DNA of 64,000 bases from Agrocybe praecox (lineage: Eukaryota > Basidiomycota > Agaricomycetes > Agaricales > Agrocybaceae). The notes below the pieces were generated by a model. It had not been told where the DNA came from. It saw nothing but the letters and a program-made list of their open reading frames with translations, and ran no database searches. Location of the stretch: contig OZ024841.1 in assembly GCA_964017145.1 (NCBI GenBank), positions 4,278,001 through 4,342,000 on the forward strand. The letters are read 5' to 3'. Positions 42,171 through 53,639 of this stretch are shown here, piece after piece (the first letter of the stretch is position 1; the number at the start of each line of letters is the position of its first letter). Both the position numbers and the translations under genes were made by a program.

Positions 42171-42666
42171 TCGGGGAAGATGAGAAAATTGAAATTTGCG
42201 CTTTTTGAGTTGGAACTGCGTGCTCGAAGTTCGCTTCCATGTGCGTATGTATATGCAGATTTGAGACCCCTGGCCATAATTATAACACGGCGGACATTTG
42301 CTTGTGACTTGTCAAGCTTCAAGTCGGATTTGGGCGGAGCCTCTCAAGTCAGGTGTCAAGTGATTTGTCAGGTGCTCGGCTTGCCAAGCCGGTCCTCCTA
42401 CCAGCGGCGATTGCCATGCCGGCATCCCGCTTGTTTTTATCTTGGGTTGACCATCCAATTTATTTCGTGTTCACCGTACCGAACCACCTTTTTTCCCACT
42501 CTTTTTACCGTAGAAAGATATGGTTTCAATACGGGAGGACGACACCTATGTTCAAACTTGTTTCTTGCATCAAATCGCTCAAATGTTCTCAATATGCTTG
42601 CAGTCGCGAAATGATTTTTGGTAGAACAACTTTCTCCTAGGACTACGGGAGCCATACTATTACAAT

Positions 42667-44307
42667 TTATCTACGACTTTCAGAGTGCATAGGGCATGGT
42701 TCATTTGTTGCTAGGGATAGAGAGAAGTTCAACACTTCTGGAGAACCGGTGCCGCAAAGATATTCCCGAATTTCCCCCACTACCCCGGATTTATATACGA
42801 CTTTGAGACTCTCCATACAGTCAAGGAAGCTCCAATCTTGTTCCCACTGGCACGGCCCTATCATTGATATATCGAGAACTTGCACCGGATGGCCTGTATC
42901 GACCTTGCGTGACAGAAAAAGCATTAAATGATCAAAATATTGCGGGCGGAAACAAGATCGCAATTGCAATCCCTTGAGAGATGGAAACACCCAAGGGTCA
43001 AAAGTATCTACGGTATTGAGGTATCGCACCAATTTGTCTGCGATGATAAGTGTTTCAACGCCGGAGAAGGATAAAAGGAATGTGGGAAAATCAGGATCCA
43101 GAATAGTCAAAGAGGTGGCCAATTCAGACATTACGAGGGATAATGTCTTCACAGAGGCCAGAGGCCAGCTCGTAAGGGCTGCCACGAGCCGCGAATAGGA
43201 CGTTGGAGTTGGAGGGAAGGTCTCGCTGGTGAATTGAATACGAAGGCGAGGCGTTGAATAGCCGTAGTCGTGATTCAATTGGGGAGGTTGGAGTGAAAAG
43301 TCCACCGATGTGTGGTCCATAAAAATGCTCAACCGTGTTAAATCATCAAATGCGAGGAATTTTCGGACATATGTAAGGATGATGGGCATAAATGATTGGA
43401 TGTCTTCCACAGGGGCATTGCCTCTGTCTTTGGCAATTACATGCATGTCGCGGAGCGCATCTCCAGGAAATGAAAGAAGAGGTAATAAAGCCAAAGAGTT
43501 CTGCAGTGTTGAGAAAAAATCGAACTGGCGAAGATAGGGAAGGCTAATTGGCCTTAATTGAGCAGGAAACGATGTGCGGGGGTGATTGCAGGAACCGCGG
43601 TCCAGGATATGTAGAGCTTCCAAATGCTGAACTCGAGACACAATCTCAACCACCTGAGCGGGAGAAAGGTGTACCGCACAGAGTGTGAGTTCACGCAATC
43701 CCTGTATCCACGATCCCGCGGGTGAGAAGTTGAGCTCTGCGAAATTGAATGTCCTTAATTTAGGTGCATAATTGCTGAAAATGAGATGGCCTTTTTGGTC
43801 TGCGTCTACCGGCTCTAACAAAGGTCGAGGCTCTTTTCCTAATATTTTGACCGATAAGTGTTCGAGGTTTACGGCGGGTCGTTCCCAAAACACGCTCCAT
43901 ATTTGACGATCAAATCTCTGGTAAGAGGTTACCAGGATGTCAATCTCCGAAATCCGATGCCAGCTACTGGGCAGCAGAGCATTGAAAAACTGTCGTGTCC
44001 CTTCGTGGTTCCCGTCAACGTCGCCGTACACACATAAGAGTGCCTCTTTGGTCCTGCTCATGATCAGAGAGCCCCACTCTTCAGAACTTTGACGTATAAT
44101 GTCCATATCAATCATCCCTCCCCACAGTGACGACGACTCCAGGATCAAGTGTCTCCACCTGACACAGACATGCGAGGATTTTCTTATCGTTGTAAGGGGA
44201 TGTTCAGATTTTTCGCGGCGGAAATCCAGCCGTGCAGACGCTATAAGATTGAATATATTCCATAGAATGTCGTCCGCGACGTTTGAGATTGGTGACGCAG
44301 AAGACAT
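42667..44307 (-). CDS. F-box-like protein, type A, intact, 546 aa
   Basis: Single-exon frame from ATG 44305-44307. The N-terminus reads MSSASPISNVADDILWNIFN and then HVCVRWRHLILESSSLWGG, an F-box-like Skp1-binding domain over residues 9-70. Residues 100-520 form a leucine-rich region with repeated 'L-x-x-L-x-L' lines, for example LRELTLCAVHLSPAQVVEIV. The tail EYLCGTGSPEVLNFSLSLA is the family signature. It probably recruits an unknown substrate to an SCF E3 ligase. It is closest to the 62048-63688 gene and to the pseudogenes at 52-53 and 55-57.5 kb, and shares with them about 160 bp of upstream sequence. No damage is visible. Confidence 0.86.
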   Translation of the reverse strand: MSSASPISNVADDILWNIFNLIASARLDFRREKSEHPLTTIRKSSHVCVRWRHLILESSSLWGGMIDMDIIRQSSEEWGSLIMSRTKEALLCVYGDVDGNHEGTRQFFNALLPSSWHRISEIDILVTSYQRFDRQIWSVFWERPAVNLEHLSVKILGKEPRPLLEPVDADQKGHLIFSNYAPKLRTFNFAELNFSPAGSWIQGLRELTLCAVHLSPAQVVEIVSRVQHLEALHILDRGSCNHPRTSFPAQLRPISLPYLRQFDFFSTLQNSLALLPLLSFPGDALRDMHVIAKDRGNAPVEDIQSFMPIILTYVRKFLAFDDLTRLSIFMDHTSVDFSLQPPQLNHDYGYSTPRLRIQFTSETFPPTPTSYSRLVAALTSWPLASVKTLSLVMSELATSLTILDPDFPTFLLSFSGVETLIIADKLVRYLNTVDTFDPWVFPSLKGLQLRSCFRPQYFDHLMLFLSRKVDTGHPVQVLDISMIGPCQWEQDWSFLDCMESLKVVYKSGVVGEIREYLCGTGSPEVLNFSLSLATNEPCPMHSESRR

Positions 44308-44470
44308 GTAAGGACGTATTGGTGTTTAGTTCAACGTTAGTAAATACCGTCTCGGTACGATGGGGTAGCACCTTGGCGGGGTTTAAATCGATCAGGCATC
44401 GGGGATGCAAGTATGTGATGCCCGAAATTTTATTCCAATTTTGCGCCAGTTTTACATAGAACAGTAGAAG
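44308..44470 (-). promoter_or_regulatory. Conserved upstream block of type A F-box genes
   Basis: This stretch before the ATG is closely matched upstream of the copies at 57.5 kb (57526-57660) and 63.7 kb (63689-63845). Shared phrases include GGATTGGTGTTTAG, GGGTAGCACCTTGGCGG and CATCGGGGATGC. It is likely the duplicated core promoter and leader; 44471-44717 shows no feature. Confidence 0.6.
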
Positions 44471-44717
44471 AAGACAAGTGTAATTTGATATGTACACCGA
44501 AATAGTATCAAATAGTGGCCAAAGTTAAAGTCTGACCCAGCTTCATTCCGCTTCGGAGAAGCTTCGGGGCTTGCATTGGCGGACACACTTCGTTGGAGCT
44601 GGGGTTCCAGACAGGCTACGTACCGAGACTTGTAGAGAGCCTAAATTTGGTCCACCGCTCGTCTACATTTGACACTAATAATGAACTACGCTACTTCGAA
44701 ACTCGATTATCAAACAC

Positions 44718-45954
44718 TTACGTCATGTAACGAAATTTTGTTCGGTCCCCTATGACATGCAAACCCTGCGTCGAATCCAGGAATGCCCAGTTTGTGTCCG
44801 GATCGGAGGCAGCCACGAAGTCAGAAATATCGAGTACGGCCACCGGATTCCCAACGTTGGCCCTGCGGGAGAGAAAAAGGTCGATTGATTCATTAAGAGG
44901 AAGAGATAACCTCCACGATAGTACAAAATCAAGTTTCAAGGTTTTCAGAGAGGGAAATATGGTCGAAACGTCCAGATCGACATTATTGAGTAGCTCTATC
45001 ACTGAAGCCTCTTGAATGATGAGGGTTTCTACGCCCGACAGTGCCAGAAGAAGAGAATGGAAGCTGGGATCCGTGGAATCGATACCATCAACCCACATGA
45101 ACTTAGTAGTCAGCTTTGTTACTCCGGAGAGATCACAACTCGACATGGCTTCCATGAGCCGTGAAAAGGACGTTGGTGGAAAGCGGACTTCGGTGAAGAG
45201 ATTGATAGAAGCTATATGTGGTCGGGATATATTCACGAGATGGAGAGGATGGGAAAACCCAACGATAAAATCGGATAACGACATCCTTATGTCTATTTCG
45301 GTGACCTTGTAGCATTGAAGAAAATGTTGGGTGAATGAAATGAGCCCCCGGATGAAGGATTCAATGTCTTCGAGACTGATTGGGTCAGGCGCTCCGCGGT
45401 AGATATTAGAGATTATTGTTACTTCGCAAAGTGCATCCTGGGGAAGGCCGATGTACGAAAGAAAGGACGAACACGTTCGAAGCCTGGCGTTAATTTTCAG
45501 CTTGCGGAGATTTGGAAGCATAACTCGGCGGAAAGGCCCAGGAAGCGTGGGTGCGTGTGCGTGTGCGTCGTGTACATCATCATCATGATGTCCTTCCATA
45601 CTAATTTTTAGACATGTCAAAAACGGAATACGGCAAAGGATGTTTAGAATTTGAAAAGCAGAAAGGTGCGAACAGAGTGTCAGATCGGTCAAACCGGAGA
45701 TCCATGACGCAAAGGGGGATACATCAAGTTCGGCTGTATGAAGTGACTTCAACGACGGAGCATATCCTTGGAAGAGAACCCTGCCTTTCTGTCCAATGCC
45801 GCATGTTGACCGCGAAGATGTGTAGGGTACCTGGAAGATAACTGAAAAGCTATTCAAATATGCGCCGGCGGGTTTATCCCAGAACGTGGTCCATAGATGA
45901 TTATCGAATTTATTACGGGAGGAAATGAGGACACTGAGTTCTGAAATCCTGTGC
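44718..45954 (-). pseudogene. F-box-like type B gene, C-terminal part, split off by a 5.3-kb insertion
   Basis: The type B frame picks up at the HRISELSVLISSRNKF segment and runs through the leucine-rich region to a stop at 44718-44720. The N-terminal codons of the long ORF that extends to 46130 belong to the inserted DNA. The N-terminal part of the gene lies at 51277-51656. Joining the two after removing the insertion and one 10-bp duplication gives one open frame of 538 codons. The last 20 or so residues (GLHVIGDRTKFRYMT) diverge from the EYICGTGS signature, so the C-terminus had changed independently. Confidence 0.82.
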
Positions 45955-46289
45955 CATTCATTGGAATAAAGTCCATATACATATGACAGGTTAACGGGCC
46001 GTACATGCGTATATACATCACACGGTACCATCACGCTAAGAGCGCCCCGAACATTACAGTATATGTACTGAAGTACTGGTAACACAAGAATATATAAAAC
46101 CAAATATAAAATACAGATATTCACCTGCATTAAATTATTGATATGAGAATAAATTATAATCTACCGCTGTACCGTTGCATATAGCACCTCTTGGTCAAAG
46201 AAAATAGCTAGAATAATGACCAAAAAGAATACATTTTTGTGAAAGGATGGTGACGCGGCTCCTTGAATTAAGACACCTTAAACGAGGTC

Positions 46290-46831
46290 GTATATGTGCA
46301 CAACAAGGGAAAATTCGCGCATCGTTGTGCATGTACACGACCACGCCAAACATAAGCGCTGTTGTGCACATACACGAGCACGCTAAAAGCGAGCGCTGTT
46401 GTGAATTTACACAACCGCACTGGTATATGGGGTGCTTGTGTATGTGCACAACAACGCTCATATTTGGCGTGGTTGTGTGCATGCACAACGACGCTCAAAT
46501 TTGACGTGATTGTGTATGCGCACAACGACGGTCATATTTGACGGGGTTGTGTATGCGCACAACGACGGTCATATTTGACGGGGTTGTGTATGTGCACGAC
46601 GACGCTCAAATTAGGGTGGTCGTGTACATGCACAACGACCCTCAAATTTAGCATGGTCGTGTACATGCACAACGACGCTCATATTTGGCGAGGTCGTGTA
46701 CATGCACAACGACACTCATATTTGGCGAGGTCGTGTATGTGCACAACGACGTGCAAATTTTGCCTCGTTGTGCATTTACACAACCTTACCAGATATGAGT
46801 GTCGTTGTGCGGGCCGGCGGCTGCACGACCT
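46290..46831. repeat. Left array of 37-bp palindromic units
   Basis: About fourteen units each contain a near-palindrome such as GTTGTGTATGCGCACAAC, followed by a spacer like GACGGTCATATTTGACGG. Three consecutive units around 46511-46585 have an exact 37-bp period. Frames through the array give monotonous Cys/Thr/His peptides and are not genes. Confidence 0.85.
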
Positions 46832-49800
46832 CGAAAAATTGGAGCGTTATTATGATGCCGCTTGCCCCTTAAATTTGCCCAAAACGATCTCAGATTTCTT
46901 TTTGGATCCTGTTTTCTCAACAATTCCCTTTGTAAATGTTGTAAGCATCTTGTAGGGGATGTGCCAATTTGCAAAAAAAAAAAAAAAGTATATATTGGGT
47001 CGCCATCTCTCATTCGCAGGACAGCGGGTGCAAAAAAAGTAAATTATATATACTTACATGTAGCTAATAAAGAGAAATAAAAATAGGCGAGAAAATAAAT
47101 GGGGAAAGCGTTAAGGGCAGTGTTTTAAAAGCTACTCAAAGCTGATTAATATTTCCAAATGAGTCGGAAATTTCAAAAATCTATATAGAAACCGGGACTT
47201 GCAACGTTCAAGCGGCATGATTTGCCGAAATTTGTGGCAGTGCAATCTTGCCGATTCACCAATCCGTACACGTAGATTATATTAAGTAGATCCCCATAAT
47301 TACCACCTCGGTCTCACGGCATGTATTCGGGATTGTCCGTCTCATGCCATGCCGCCTTGCTGGCAACGCTCCCACGTGCTTACACATCGTTCCGCCGATG
47401 TCCCGTCGCTTCCTAATCTGGAACCAGTTCCCACGTACCTTTGCTCGCTGTCTGCAACGACGGCGAGCGTTATTCCTTTAATCCTTAGCTAATTCCCTCA
47501 TACTTTTCTGCTGCATAGATGATGTGTACTCCATAGATACAATACATGCACTCTACAGTATTTATTCAAGGCAAATATGCCAAATATATGTGTATTTTCG
47601 TAGTTTTCCTCCTCATTTCACTATTGGATACCTTCCTGATAAGCTGATTGGTTAACTACAGCCAAATAATGTGAGGTATACATGTATCCGTACTATATAT
47701 AATTTTTGAGCAGCTTTATATAGTATATGGTCCCACAGATATCCCAGTACTGGTCATTTAGTCCTAACACTCAGGTTACCAAATATATGCACATCCTGTG
47801 GCATTCTGTACCATTCAATTACCCCTCATGTAGGTTTATAAAGCTGTAAATGTGTATACTGTAACACAGTATACTTGATTATCTTGATCTGAGAAGCCTG
47901 GGTTGAGTAATATGCTGGTTATACTTCAAGTCCACCTATCTCCTGTGATTTTTAATGATGTTTTGTGCCAAATTTCTTCACTACAAGTGTTTATCAGTAC
48001 TATATGCGTCCAAAGAAGCACTCCCGCCACGCTGAAACGCCTATCGAGAGTCGAAACTGGCCGCGGATGAATAATCAATACATGGAAGTTAAGCAGGGAT
48101 GTCAGCAGCCATAACTTCATACAGGAATCAAATATATGCATTCAAGCGGAAGATATAGTGTCCCATCACCGTATATACGCGTATATTAGGCTTAAATATC
48201 GCCGGGTGAGGCATCGAAGTCAGTGCAAAGAAGCTGTTCGCGATATAGAGAGATTGTCACACTATGGAGGGTAGACTCGGTCAAATTCTTAGGTTTAACA
48301 ATGGGTAGGAGAGTGTACAATGCCCACACGTAAAGCAAAAAAGATTATGACAATAGAGCATATGTGTCCGACGATATTCACTAAATAGTGCTGAGACGAT
48401 GTATCAATGGTCACCGTTGTGACGACGTGGATATAATTTGATTGTTAAACGACTTACCAATGCATACCTTCACAGGTCTTTAACCGATCTCCCTCAAAAT
48501 TTTTGTATCGTATTCTTAATAGTTCTCGTTATAGCAATATCGAGTTTAAGAGACCGATCAAGTGCGTCCAGAGTCACGCCGTCGCATATTATGATATTTA
48601 TCTGTTTTTTTTGGTGAAAATTGGTGGGCGCCTCTTATCACGACAGGATGCCACTAAGCTCCTGCAGATTGGGCTTATTTTTAGTGATTTATATATTGGC
48701 TACTCACAATATCTATTGAGAATAATATTTAGGCGCCCAAGATGCTCTATAAAACATTGATAACGGCACAGATATGGAATAACTGGTAACTATACCTTTT
48801 TTCTTTTGGACACATGCTCGTGCAAGCAAAGCTGTTGCACCACCATCATAAAAGCATGGATATATACACATATATAAATCGATTTAATTCTATGGCATTA
48901 TATACTCATGGAAAAGATCTTTTTAGACCAGAGATTGCTATGTGTATGACAGAATATGGCATACATATCTGCACCTTGGTGCGAGTTTGACCTTTTTAGA
49001 TACATACACTGTCTCTAATATGGCAGTTAGAGCTAGTCTCCGGTTTATATGTGCCATAATATCAAGGTAGAGAAATGTAAAAGACAATTTGGACATGAAT
49101 ATTTGCATTTTTGAGCAAACACATATGTGATATTTATTTTCTATGACCCCCACTACGTCTATGAATGTCTTTTAAATACCGTGCTAGAATAGAAAGTTGT
49201 TGTTGCAGGTATGTATAATACATGCGGAAGAGGAGATTCTCGTACCGGTGCGTCAATATCTGAGACGCTGGCCGCTCATTGCGCCTAGGTCCTATATGCC
49301 TGATCAATATTCAATATTCGATAATCATTCAAATGTCATTCACTGATCGTCCATGATCGTGGGAATGTCGTACACGGATCGCACAAATGTCGTACGCAAT
49401 CGTACAAATGTCGTACACAATCGTACAAATGTCGCACACAATCGTACAAATTCGTCCATGAGTCGTTCATCCGAATCGTGCATATATTCTTCATCGTATG
49501 AATGTTGCTCATAATATTCTTGTGCGTTCCTCGATATGTTGTGCTGTCCTACATGTTTCACACTCATTGCACCCTCGAATCCACATTCTTGCGAAAATCA
49601 TTGAAACTATATATCTCACATGTGTATCAAATGTGTATACCCTAGGATCCCGGTTCAATCCTTTTCAATCCACTGGAATGCTTACTTGGATTTCATGGGA
49701 AATAAACTACAACAAAACAAACGTAAAAGTTATGCAGAACATATTGAAATCAGTATTAAATATGATCCTAGAGACTAATATACAGTCCAAGCAATCATTT

Positions 49801-50461
49801 TAAGCACCAAAGGCGGGTTACAAGGAGAAAAGGAGAAGAGATAGGGACAAAAGGATATTCGATGGCTACTCATATGTTGAATGGAGGGAGTAGCAAGGGA
49901 ATAGGGTTAGTTGACAAGCTGACGGGATGGACACATACCCCTTGGCTTTGCTCCTCCCCTTGTTATATCACACCACGCCCCCTACCCGTCCGTCGCGGTG
50001 TGTTGCAACCTGGCCATGGCGGTACTGAGCTGGCCGTTCCATTTTGTTGCGTCTGTCATTTACGTGAGCAGTCTGTATGTGTGGTTGAGCGATCCTCGTT
50101 GCAGAGCGGACGAAGGCAGAGGAGGGGCCGCTGGCGGTGTGGATAGTGGTTCGAAATAAACCATTGTGACATGTAAACATCACACAATAACTTACTAAGA
50201 CGCGACCAGCATCACATGGCCGTCAGCATTCCAAAATTAGAAAAAAGCTCGAGTTTGAATTTGAGTTTGAAATTTGAAGGATGGTTCAAGGGTGTTGTTT
50301 TTTATGACGTAATGTATTGATTCAATATTCATATGTGCCCGATATATGCGGGATAAAAATGTTACGCTATTTACCTACCTTTAAATCTGTAATGTATTTC
50401 ATAAAATATCTACTAGGGTTGTGATTCGTTAATTCGCACGATCAACCTATATCTGACCTCC
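46832..50461. other. Central part of the 5.3-kb insertion; no gene seen
   Basis: AT-rich sequence with a poly(A) run at 46974-46987 and a short GC-richer island near 47330-47480. A 22-bp minisatellite is listed separately. No frame has recognisable protein features; the one at 49862-50146 is short and Arg/Gly-rich at its end. Confidence 0.5.
49364..49452. repeat. 22-bp minisatellite
   Basis: Four units of the form AATGTCGTACACAATCGTACAA, each with minor changes, lie inside the 5.3-kb insertion. Confidence 0.7.
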
Positions 50462-51140
50462 GAGGTTGTCAATTCACACAACCACTGCATATGCGAGCGC
50501 GGTTGTCAATTCTGTGTTCACACAGCCACGCGTCGCATGATACCCGACCAGCTATATTGGACCGTAGTTGTGAATTCACACAATCACCCATATGCGAGTG
50601 TGGTTGTGCATATACACAACCACTTCGTATTCAAGCACCGTTGTGCATATATACAACCACGCACGTATATGGGGTGCTTGTGTATATTCACAACCGTGCT
50701 CACATATAACGTGGTTGTGAATATACACAACCACCCATATGCTACTCTGGTTGTGCATATACACAACCAATTTGTATTCAAACGCCGTTGTGCACATATA
50801 CAACTACGCACATATATGGGGTGCTTGTGTATATTCACAACCATGCTCACATATAACCCGGTTGTGCATATACACAACCACGCCAATTTTGAGCCTCTTT
50901 GTGCATATACACAACAGCGCTTTAATCTAGCGCGGTCGCGTCGCCGCACAGCCACGATCAATCTAGCGTGGTCGTGTTAATGCACAACGACGCGCGAGAT
51001 TTGCCTCGTTGTGAAGGCACACAACGACAGCGTCCATGTGTAGCTGCACAACTACGACCCACTTTAGCGTGGTTGTGTAGCTGCACAACGACGCTCACAC
51101 CTAGCGCACATCTGGTAGTGTACCTACACAACCACCACCG
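50462..51140. repeat. Right array of 37-bp palindromic units
   Basis: About sixteen units have cores such as GTTGTGCATATACACAAC, period 36-37 bp, with spacers like CACGCTCACATATAACGTG. Both cores and spacers resemble the left array, some more closely in reverse complement. Together the two arrays bracket the AT-rich centre of the insertion. Confidence 0.85.
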
Positions 51141-51276
51141 ACGCGTGCAATGAATAAAGATTACTCTATTTGGACATACTGTCTATGTACGGTGTAGTTA
51201 AGTATGCGGTGTACGGTGCTGACGCGCGTGTACCGTCCGGTCCGTTATTTTGTTAATTCATATCATGCCTTGCCCT

Positions 51277-51656
51277 CATTCATTGGTTAGGAGGATGGAG
51301 AAGAAATGTCGTGTCGCATCATGGTCCCCCCGAACGTGCCCGAATACGCATAAGGTTGCTTCTTTGGTCCTACTCATGATGATTGACCTCCAACTCTCGG
51401 ACATTCTCCCCATAATTTCCACATCAATCATATCTCCCCATATTGATGATGAATCGATGACCAATCTTCTCCACTTGAAACACACTTGGGATATGTTTCT
51501 TATCACAGTAAGTGGCTGTGTTTTCGTTTCGAGTTCTTGAGTTCTCCGAAACCAAGTATCTCTAGCGTTGGGACCTAGCGTGGAGCGAGCTATGGAAGAA
51601 AATATGCGCCACAGGACATCTTGGTCGAGGTTGAATATAGCAGGAGTTGTTAACAT
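51277..51656 (-). pseudogene. F-box-like type B gene, N-terminal part, cut by the 5.3-kb insertion
   Basis: The start codon is at 51654-51656 and the frame begins MLTTPAIFNLDQDVLWRIFS. The F-box-like domain follows (RNISQVCFKWRRLVIDSSSI), then FGHVRGDHDATRHFFSILLT, which ends at the insertion. The start was chosen because the intact type B copy has its ATG at the same distance from DVLWRIF. The partner half is at 44718-45954. Confidence 0.82.
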
Positions 51657-51984
51657 CTGGGGCAGATATGATGGACCGGGGGAAACAAGTGAATGCACCC
51701 GTTTCGCACCTTCGGCGGAGAATGAAAACCTCGGCCCGGGTCGGTTGTCCGAATCTAATCGTCCAGCGCAGAATAAAACCAAAAATAAAAGGGGGGAAAA
51801 TACAGACAAACACGTCCGAATTGCCACCAAGGAAAGCTAAAATTGAACTTGAATTGCATAGGCTTGAATTCAATGTAGTACATGACAGCTAGTATGCACG
51901 TACACACAACGTACACACGGGCTCCAGACCACGCAAATCGTATAAGATCATTAACTGTACTATACATGGAACATCAGTACTCAG
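51657..51984. other. Upstream region of the split type B gene; no gene seen
   Basis: The block next to the start codon resembles upstream DNA of the type B copies at 37.2 and 40.2 kb. The remainder is featureless. Confidence 0.45.
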
Positions 51985-53000
51985 TTGCTATCAAAGAAAT
52001 CACTCCCAAGATGTGCGAGTATTGAATCGTCGGAATATGGATTTAATTGGATGCGGGCGAGGTTTAAGACCTCTAGAGAGCCAGTAACGCAAGCGTATTC
52101 CTCAATGTCCCCTTGGGCGGATTTGAACTATATGACTTTAAGGCCCATAATCGAGTCAAGGACGCTCCAACCCCGTGAGCTTCTGGTTCATAGCTTTTAT
52201 ATATATCAAGAACCGGTACCGTGTTGCTGACACCAACCCTCCATGGTAGAAACTCTTCTATGTCGTTATTGAAACACGGAGGATCACGCGAGGTCGAATA
52301 TGTCAGCCCTAACGATTTGAGACAAGGAAATTCGATCGAAATGAAAAGATGCATCATATTGATATGTTCAATACGGAGCTGGATTGAGATAAACAAGTTT
52401 TTCAACGGCGCAAAAGGCTAAAATGAAACCGTGAAAATCACCATCCGCAGAGTCGAAATCAATATCTATAAGTAATTAAGTCGAGGCGTTGGGAAGCCAT
52501 AGTTATGATCGAATCTGCGAGGATGTTGGAGCACGAAACCAATCCGTGTCGCACCCATATTAATGTCAAACCATGTTACGCAGCCCTCAGATGCGAGAAA
52601 TCGTTCGCTGGTTTGAGTTATATTCACAGATTCACACATAGCTTGTAAAACGTTGAGTCGTTTCTGTGATTTTGACCGGTGACAGGCTGAGAAGTACTCG
52701 TGGTTTACATTACGGCGGGTTCCGATCGTTCTCAAAAAAAAAAAAAGGTTCCATATTTGATTATTGACGATCGAAATTTCTCGTAAAACAATAGATCGAC
52801 GTTACGATGCCAGCCGTTGGCAGAAATTTGGGCATTCATTGAAAAGAACCGCCCGAGTGGTCCTTCCTGAGCCCTTGTTGGCCCTTGTCGTCCGTACACA
52901 CGTAAGGGCGCCTCTTAGATTTGGTCCTGCTCATGATCAGAAAGTGCCACTCTTTGGAACTTCGACCTAGTATAATGGTCAGGTCATATCAATAATGCCC
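51985..53000 (-). pseudogene. F-box-like type A pseudogene, heavily decayed
   Basis: Pieces of the family occur in order on the minus strand. Near 52980-52760 is the counterpart of the MSRTKE and HRISE region, recognisable in DNA (GCGATGCCAG-like and TGCTCATGATCAGAA). Near 52650-52470 a reading ends DHNYGFPTPRLNYL, matching HDYGFPTP in another type A copy. Near 52405-52080 FPCLKSLGL and VPVLDIYKS match the FPSLKxLQL and VQVLDIS lines. Frames change several times, a poly(A) tract lies at 52734-52746, and parts of the middle are missing. Confidence 0.7.
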
Positions 53001-53290
53001 GAGGTTCTGTTTGTATGTAAATAAATGAATAAGTGGATATCTTTTGTCAGTTGAGTAGGTGAGTAGACAGGAGTGCAACAGATATACTTACCGGGTGTGT
53101 GCGCAGAATAAACTTGGGGAAGAAGAATCATTTTAGGCTCGGATTCAAGGTAGGTAGGTAGGTAAATATCATATATATATATGTATTATTCATTGATTTA
53201 TTGCTGGACTTCAAGGCTGAAGCGTGAAGCGCCCAAGTACGTACTCGGGCGCTTATATTCATATCCATATCCATATCCATATCCACACGA
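53001..53290. other. Simple-repeat stretch; no gene seen
   Basis: Contains short GGTA repeats (about 53151-53164), a TATATA run (53171-53181) and CCATAT hexamer repeats (53263-53284). A related hexamer-type stretch precedes copy 1 of the Pro/Ser/Arg-rich gene near 40320-40345. Confidence 0.6.
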
Positions 53291-53639
53291 TCACAACGAA
53301 ACACGATCACTGGGAGTAAGCGCAGGAGAGAGACAAAGAAAGGAAAAGGCATGAATCATCAATATTTGTATGAATATTCCAATTCCAAAAGCGCAGTGAG
53401 TAAATAAGTAAGGTAAGTACATAGCCTCGGACGCGAAATGAAACGAAACGAAACACGAAGACAGAAAGGAGGAAGAGAATCGACGATGGATGGGAAATGA
53501 AAGGAATCGAAGAATAGAAGAAGAGAGAGGAGGGAGGAGGGAAGAAAAAAGTCCAACAGAGAGAGAGGTATAAAAAAAAAGAAGACTGTCGAAAGCGATG
53601 ACGATCAACTTGGGAATAAGAGAGAAACAGAATGTCGAA

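Larger units (their letters stand above)
45965..51276. mobile_element. 5.3-kb insertion with paired palindrome arrays (non-autonomous transposon?)
   Basis: It is bounded by identical 10-bp copies of CATTCATTGG (45955-45964 and 51277-51286), which occur once in the reconstructed F-box frame. No long ORF, reverse transcriptase or transposase motif was found inside. Arrays of a roughly 37-bp unit with a GTTGTG-N(6-8)-CACAAC palindrome lie near each end (46290-46831 and 50462-51140). Clear terminal inverted repeats are absent; the left end reads AATAAAGTCC and the right end (reverse strand) AGGGCAAGGC. Target duplications of 8-10 bp fit hAT, Mutator-like or KDZ-type cut-and-paste elements. The class is not settled. 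Confidence 0.7.

Noticed and set aside
44718..46130. 470-aa ORF starting MQVNICILYLVLYILVLPVL as a membrane-anchored F-box variant
   Set aside because: The hydrophobic start lies inside the 5.3-kb insertion; the true N-terminal half of the gene is at 51277-51656.
46195..46955. Overlapping ORFs on both strands rich in His, Cys and Thr
   Set aside because: They are readings of the 37-bp palindrome array; all frames give the same kind of peptide.
49650..49680. B-box-like GGTTCAATCC
   Set aside because: No A-box at a suitable distance and no tRNA fold; it lies inside the 5.3-kb insertion with no repeat partner seen.
50462..51140. CRISPR-like repeat/spacer look
   Set aside because: The context is eukaryotic with spliced genes, the units are degenerate palindromes with similar spacers, and no cas gene is present.
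50491..51153. Similar His/Cys/Thr-rich ORFs on both strands
   Set aside because: Same cause: the right-hand 37-bp array.
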